Source: Lysobacterales bacterium (GTDB lineage: Bacteria; Pseudomonadota; Gammaproteobacteria; Xanthomonadales; Xanthomonadaceae). From it: a DNA stretch of 9,758 nucleotides. Under the pieces are notes generated by a model that saw nothing but the letters and a program-made list of their open reading frames with translations, was not told the origin of the DNA and did no database searches. Positions 6,760-9,758 of the stretch are shown here, one piece after another. Location of the stretch: assembly GCA_015655035.1 (NCBI GenBank), contig JAATFS010000455.1:1-9758 (forward strand). The letters run 5' to 3'. Position 1 is the stretch's first letter. Every line of letters begins with the position of its first letter. Both the position numbers and the translations under genes were made by a program.

Positions 6760-8814
6760 TCAGATGCCGACCGTTGCGGCCAGCAGCATGTCGATCAGCT
6801 TGATTGCCGGGAACGGCAGCAGCACGCCGCCTACGCCGTAGACCAGCATGTTCCGGCGCAACAGCGCGGTGGCGGTGCTCGGCCGGAAGCGCACGCCGCG
6901 CAGCGCCAGTGGGATCAGCAACGGGATGATGACGGCGTTGAACGCCAGCGCCGCCAGCACCGCATTGGCCGGGCTGGACAGCTGCATCACGTTCAATGCC
7001 GCCATCGATGGGATCGCAGCGGCGAACAGCGCCGGCAGGATGGCGAAGTACTTGGACACGTCGTTGGCCAGCGAGAACGTGGTCAGCGCGCCCCGGGTGA
7101 TCAGCTGTTGCTTGCCGACCTCGACCACCGCCAGCAGCTTGGCCGGATCCGAATCCAGATCGACCATGTTGCCGGCTTCCTTGGCGGCCTGGGTGCCGGA
7201 ATTCATCGCCAGGCCAACGTCGGCCTGGGCCAGCGCGGGGGCGTCGTTGGTGCCGTCGCCGACCATCGCCACCAGCCGACCGCTGGCCTGTTCGCTGCGG
7301 ATGCGCGCCAGCTTGTCTTCCGGCCTGGCCTCGGCGATGTAGTCGTCCACGCCGGCCTCGGCGGCGATCGCGGCGGCGGTCAGCGGATTGTCGCCGGTGA
7401 TCATCACCGTCTTGATGCCCATCGCACGCAACTGCGCGAACTTCTGCTTGATCCCGTGCTTGACCACGTCGGACAGTTCCACCACGCCGAGTATCTGCTG
7501 CCGGTCGGCGACTACCAGCGGCGTGGCGCCCTTGCGCGCGACCTGCTCGACCCGGCTGCGTAGTTCCGCCGTCACCTCGCCGCCTTGCGTGCGGACGTGC
7601 TGGACGATGGCGTCCATGGCGCCCTTGCGGATGCCATGGCCATCGGCCAGATCCACGCCGGACATGCGGGTTTGCGCGCTGAAAGCGATGAAGGTCGCGC
7701 GGGTGGGGGCCTCGAGCGCGGAGCCGGACTGGCGCGCCAGCTTGACGATGGATTTGCCTTCCGGCGTCGGGTCGGCCAGCGAAGCCAGCAACGCGGCATC
7801 GCGCAGGCGCTCGGGATCGACGCCGCCCAGCGCATGCAGTGCGGTGGCCTGGCGGTCGCCGTGGGTGATGGTGCCGGTCTTGTCCAGCAGCAATACGTCC
7901 ACGTCGCCGGCCACTTCCACCGCCTTGCCGGACTTGGCCAGCACGTTGGCCGACAACGCGCGGTTCATGCCGGCGATGCCGATGGCCGGCAGCAGGCCGC
8001 CGATGGTGGTCGGGATCAGGCACACCAGCAACGCGACCAGCAGCAGCGGGTCGAGCCTGACGCCGACGAAGCCGGCGATGAACGGCAAGCTGACGACCAC
8101 GATCAGGAACGACAACGTCATCGTCGTCAGCAGCAGGCCCAGCGCGATTTCGTTGGGTGTCTTCTGCCGGTTGGCACCCTCGACCAGCGCGATCATGCGG
8201 TCGAGAAAACTATGCCCCGGCTCGGCGGTGATCTTCACCACGATTTCGTCGGACAACACCTGGGTGCCGCCGATCACGCCGGAGCGGTCGGTACCGGCCT
8301 CGCGCAGGACCGGGGCCGATTCGCCGGTCACCGCCGATTCGTTGACCGTGGCCAGGCCGCTGACGATCTCGCCGTCGGCGGGGATGATCTCCCCGGCGCC
8401 GACGACCACCAGGTCGCCGGGTTTCAGTTCGGCGGCGGATATAGAGGTGGCGTCCGCGCGGGCGTGTTCGCTGGGGATGCGGCGCGCCAGCAGATCCTGG
8501 CGTGCGCGTCGCAACGAGGCGGCCTGGCCGCGTCCGCGCGCCTCGGCCACGGCCTCGGCGAAATTGGCGAACAGCACCGTGACGAACAGCAGTGCGGACA
8601 CCGCCGCACCCAGGCCGGGCGTGCTGGCGCCGGCCACGGTCATCGCCACGCTTAGCAGCGTGCCCAGCCAGACCACTGCCATCACCGGGTTCTTGAACGC
8701 GTGCTGCGGCGAAAGCTTGGCGAACGCACCCAGGACCGCGGCGTTGAAACCCGCGCGGTCGAGCAATGCCGGGCGGTGGCCAGGGCCGGTTGAGGAACGG
8801 ATGGATTCGGTCAT
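6760..8814 (-). CDS. kdpB: K+-transporting P-type ATPase catalytic subunit KdpB
   Basis: The 684-residue product hydrolyses ATP to drive K+ import through KdpA (E. coli KdpB has 682). It is a class I P-type ATPase of the inner membrane. Visible elements: first membrane pair (about 42-62 and 67-87); actuator-domain TGES (163-166), where Ser166 matches the serine whose phosphorylation inhibits E. coli KdpB; CLIPTT (265-270) in the intramembrane ion path; phosphorylated Asp311 in DKTGTITHGD; FSAQTRMSG (378-386) and KGAM (397-400) in the nucleotide domain; MITGDNPLTA; the hinge GDGTND (519-524); and Asp585/Lys588 in NDVSKYFAILPA, counterparts of the charged coupling pair in E. coli. The open frame runs upstream to 9588, but that part overlaps kdpA. 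The ATG at 8814 is chosen because it matches family length and has GAGGA (8826-8822) seven bases away. Confidence 0.98.
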   Translation of the reverse strand: MTESIRSSTGPGHRPALLDRAGFNAAVLGAFAKLSPQHAFKNPVMAVVWLGTLLSVAMTVAGASTPGLGAAVSALLFVTVLFANFAEAVAEARGRGQAASLRRARQDLLARRIPSEHARADATSISAAELKPGDLVVVGAGEIIPADGEIVSGLATVNESAVTGESAPVLREAGTDRSGVIGGTQVLSDEIVVKITAEPGHSFLDRMIALVEGANRQKTPNEIALGLLLTTMTLSFLIVVVSLPFIAGFVGVRLDPLLLVALLVCLIPTTIGGLLPAIGIAGMNRALSANVLAKSGKAVEVAGDVDVLLLDKTGTITHGDRQATALHALGGVDPERLRDAALLASLADPTPEGKSIVKLARQSGSALEAPTRATFIAFSAQTRMSGVDLADGHGIRKGAMDAIVQHVRTQGGEVTAELRSRVEQVARKGATPLVVADRQQILGVVELSDVVKHGIKQKFAQLRAMGIKTVMITGDNPLTAAAIAAEAGVDDYIAEARPEDKLARIRSEQASGRLVAMVGDGTNDAPALAQADVGLAMNSGTQAAKEAGNMVDLDSDPAKLLAVVEVGKQQLITRGALTTFSLANDVSKYFAILPALFAAAIPSMAALNVMQLSSPANAVLAALAFNAVIIPLLIPLALRGVRFRPSTATALLRRNMLVYGVGGVLLPFPAIKLIDMLLAATVGI

Positions 8815-8826
8815 GGGAGTGTCCTC
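8811..8826 (-). promoter_or_regulatory. kdpA stop / kdpB start overlap with ribosome binding site
   Basis: The kdpB ATG (8814-8812) and the kdpA TGA (8813-8811) share ATGA, a four-base overlap typical of translational coupling. GAGGA (8826-8822, minus strand) lies seven bases upstream of the ATG inside kdpA. This decides the kdpB start over the much longer upstream open frame. Confidence 0.85.
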
Positions 8827-9758
8827 AATGCGACCAGAGCGAGGTGGTCGGCCAATGGGCCAAGCACCAGCGCGGGCATGAACTGGAGCAGCGTCAGGAT
8901 GGCGATCACGGCGATCAGGGTCAGTGCGAAGGTGGGCGTTTCGATCTGCAAGCTGCCGCTGCCTTCCGGCACCACGCGCTTGCGCGCAAGCGCGGCGGCG
9001 ATCGCCAGCGGCAGGATCAGCGCCGGGTAGCGGCCCAGCGCCAGCACCATGGTGCAACTGAGGTTCCACCAGTAGCTGGCATCGCCCAGTCCCTCGAAGC
9101 CGGAGCCATTGTTGGCGAACGCCGAGGCGAACTCGTAGAACACCTGGCTGATGCCGTGGAAGCCGGGATTGGAGACGCCGGCAATCGACGGCAGCGCCAG
9201 CGTCACGGCGGTGAAGCCCAGTACCACCAGCGGCTGCAACAGCACCAGCAGCGCGAGCAGCTTCACTTCCGGCGCCTCGATCTTGCGGCCGAACAGTTCC
9301 GGCGTGCGCCCGGTCATCAACCCGGCCAGGAACACACTGAGCAGCAGGTAGACCAGGAACTGCTGCAGGCCGCAGCCGATCCCGCCCCAGATGGCATTGA
9401 CCAGCAGGTTGCCGATCGTTACCAGGCCGGTCAGCGGCGCCAGCGAATCGTGCATCGCATTGACCGAGCCATTGCTGGTCTGCGTGGTCAACGCCGCCCA
9501 CACCGCCGAAGCGTCGGCGCCGAAACGCACTTCCTTGCCTTCCATCAGCGCGCTGTCGGCCGCAGTGGCGCCATGGCTTTCCGACCACAGCGCCATGCCG
9601 GTGGAGGCCAGCGACAGCGTCAGCATGCAGCCGAACACCAGTGCGGTGAATTTGCTGCGTCCGGTCAGCGCGCCGAGCATGAACACCACCGCGATCGGCA
9701 GCAGCACGATCGCAAGTGTCTGCAGCAGGTTCGACAGCGCGGTCGGATTCTCCAGCGG
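8811..9758 (-). CDS. kdpA: K+-transporting ATPase channel-like subunit KdpA, C-terminal part
   Basis: The visible 315 codons are the C-terminal portion of a protein that is about 557 residues in E. coli; the start and the first selectivity-filter loops lie right of the window. The frame is open to the edge, beginning with NPTALSNLLQTLAI, so an internal GTG near 9707 is not the real start. KdpA binds and selects K+ in the inner membrane and passes it to KdpB. Visible family features are the third pore loop with LTTQTSNGSVNAMHDS, GGIGCGLQQFLVY, the cytoplasmic signature GLMTGRTPELFGRKIEAPE, the fourth pore loop FYEFASAFANNGSGFEGL, and several hydrophobic helices, the last near LTLIAVIAILTLLQFMPALVLG. 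It overlaps kdpB by four bases. The operon promoter, and any kdpF, would be upstream and out of view. Confidence 0.97.
   Translation of the reverse strand, partial: PLENPTALSNLLQTLAIVLLPIAVVFMLGALTGRSKFTALVFGCMLTLSLASTGMALWSESHGATAADSALMEGKEVRFGADASAVWAALTTQTSNGSVNAMHDSLAPLTGLVTIGNLLVNAIWGGIGCGLQQFLVYLLLSVFLAGLMTGRTPELFGRKIEAPEVKLLALLVLLQPLVVLGFTAVTLALPSIAGVSNPGFHGISQVFYEFASAFANNGSGFEGLGDASYWWNLSCTMVLALGRYPALILPLAIAAALARKRVVPEGSGSLQIETPTFALTLIAVIAILTLLQFMPALVLGPLADHLALVALRTLP

Noticed and set aside
7388..8881. Open frame of 497 codons on the plus strand, antisense to kdpB and the end of kdpA.
   Set aside because: Ser/Ala/Arg-rich shadow translation with no domain features; kdpB on the other strand is complete with all P-type ATPase motifs.
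8815..9588. Upstream in-frame extension of kdpB by 258 codons.
   Set aside because: It overlaps the genuine KdpA frame, has no KdpB homology, and the ATG at 8814 has a good ribosome binding site and gives the normal family length.
2659..9758. Signs of horizontal transfer or mobile elements around kdp.
   Set aside because: No transposase, integrase, tRNA, terminal inverted repeat or target duplication was visible, and codon use looks the same as in groESL.

Overview
The window is an ordinary chromosomal segment from a high-GC gammaproteobacterium, most likely of the Xanthomonadaceae (Xanthomonas, Lysobacter or Luteimonas type). This placement rests on the protein style, the GC-rich codon use and a groESL control region that combines a sigma32 promoter with a CIRCE operator. 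It is inference from pattern; I could not run a taxonomic search.

Layout. (1) Positions 1-185, minus strand: the 5' end of a gene for a secreted protein whose first mature residues resemble a lamin-tail-domain extracellular nuclease. (2) Positions 186-590: a 405-base divergent intergenic region. It holds a T7G8 homopolymer run, a REP-like hairpin, a near-consensus sigma32 promoter, and a vegetative extended -10 promoter covered by a CIRCE operator. (3) Positions 591-2658, plus strand: groES and groEL, separated by a 139-base spacer with a long imperfect inverted repeat. (4) Positions 2690-2718: a strong intrinsic terminator shared by two convergent operons. (5) Positions 2743-9758, minus strand: a Kdp potassium-uptake operon read right to left as kdpA (5' end outside the window), kdpB, kdpC, kdpD, kdpE. 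Its junctions are very tight: 4-base overlap, 10-base gap, 4-base gap and 11-base overlap.

How the genes work together. GroEL and GroES form the ATP-driven folding chamber; their control region indicates heat induction through RpoH and repression through HrcA. KdpA, KdpB and KdpC are subunits of the high-affinity K+-importing P-type ATPase. KdpD (sensor kinase) and KdpE (response regulator) normally activate the same operon under K+ limitation or osmotic stress. The KdpE-controlled promoter would lie upstream of kdpA (or of kdpF), beyond the right edge.

I found no previously undescribed system. All catalytic motifs examined are intact and gene lengths are close to the family norm. What deserves a second look is regulatory: the layered groESL control region, the hairpin between groES and groEL, the homopolymer run and the shared terminator.
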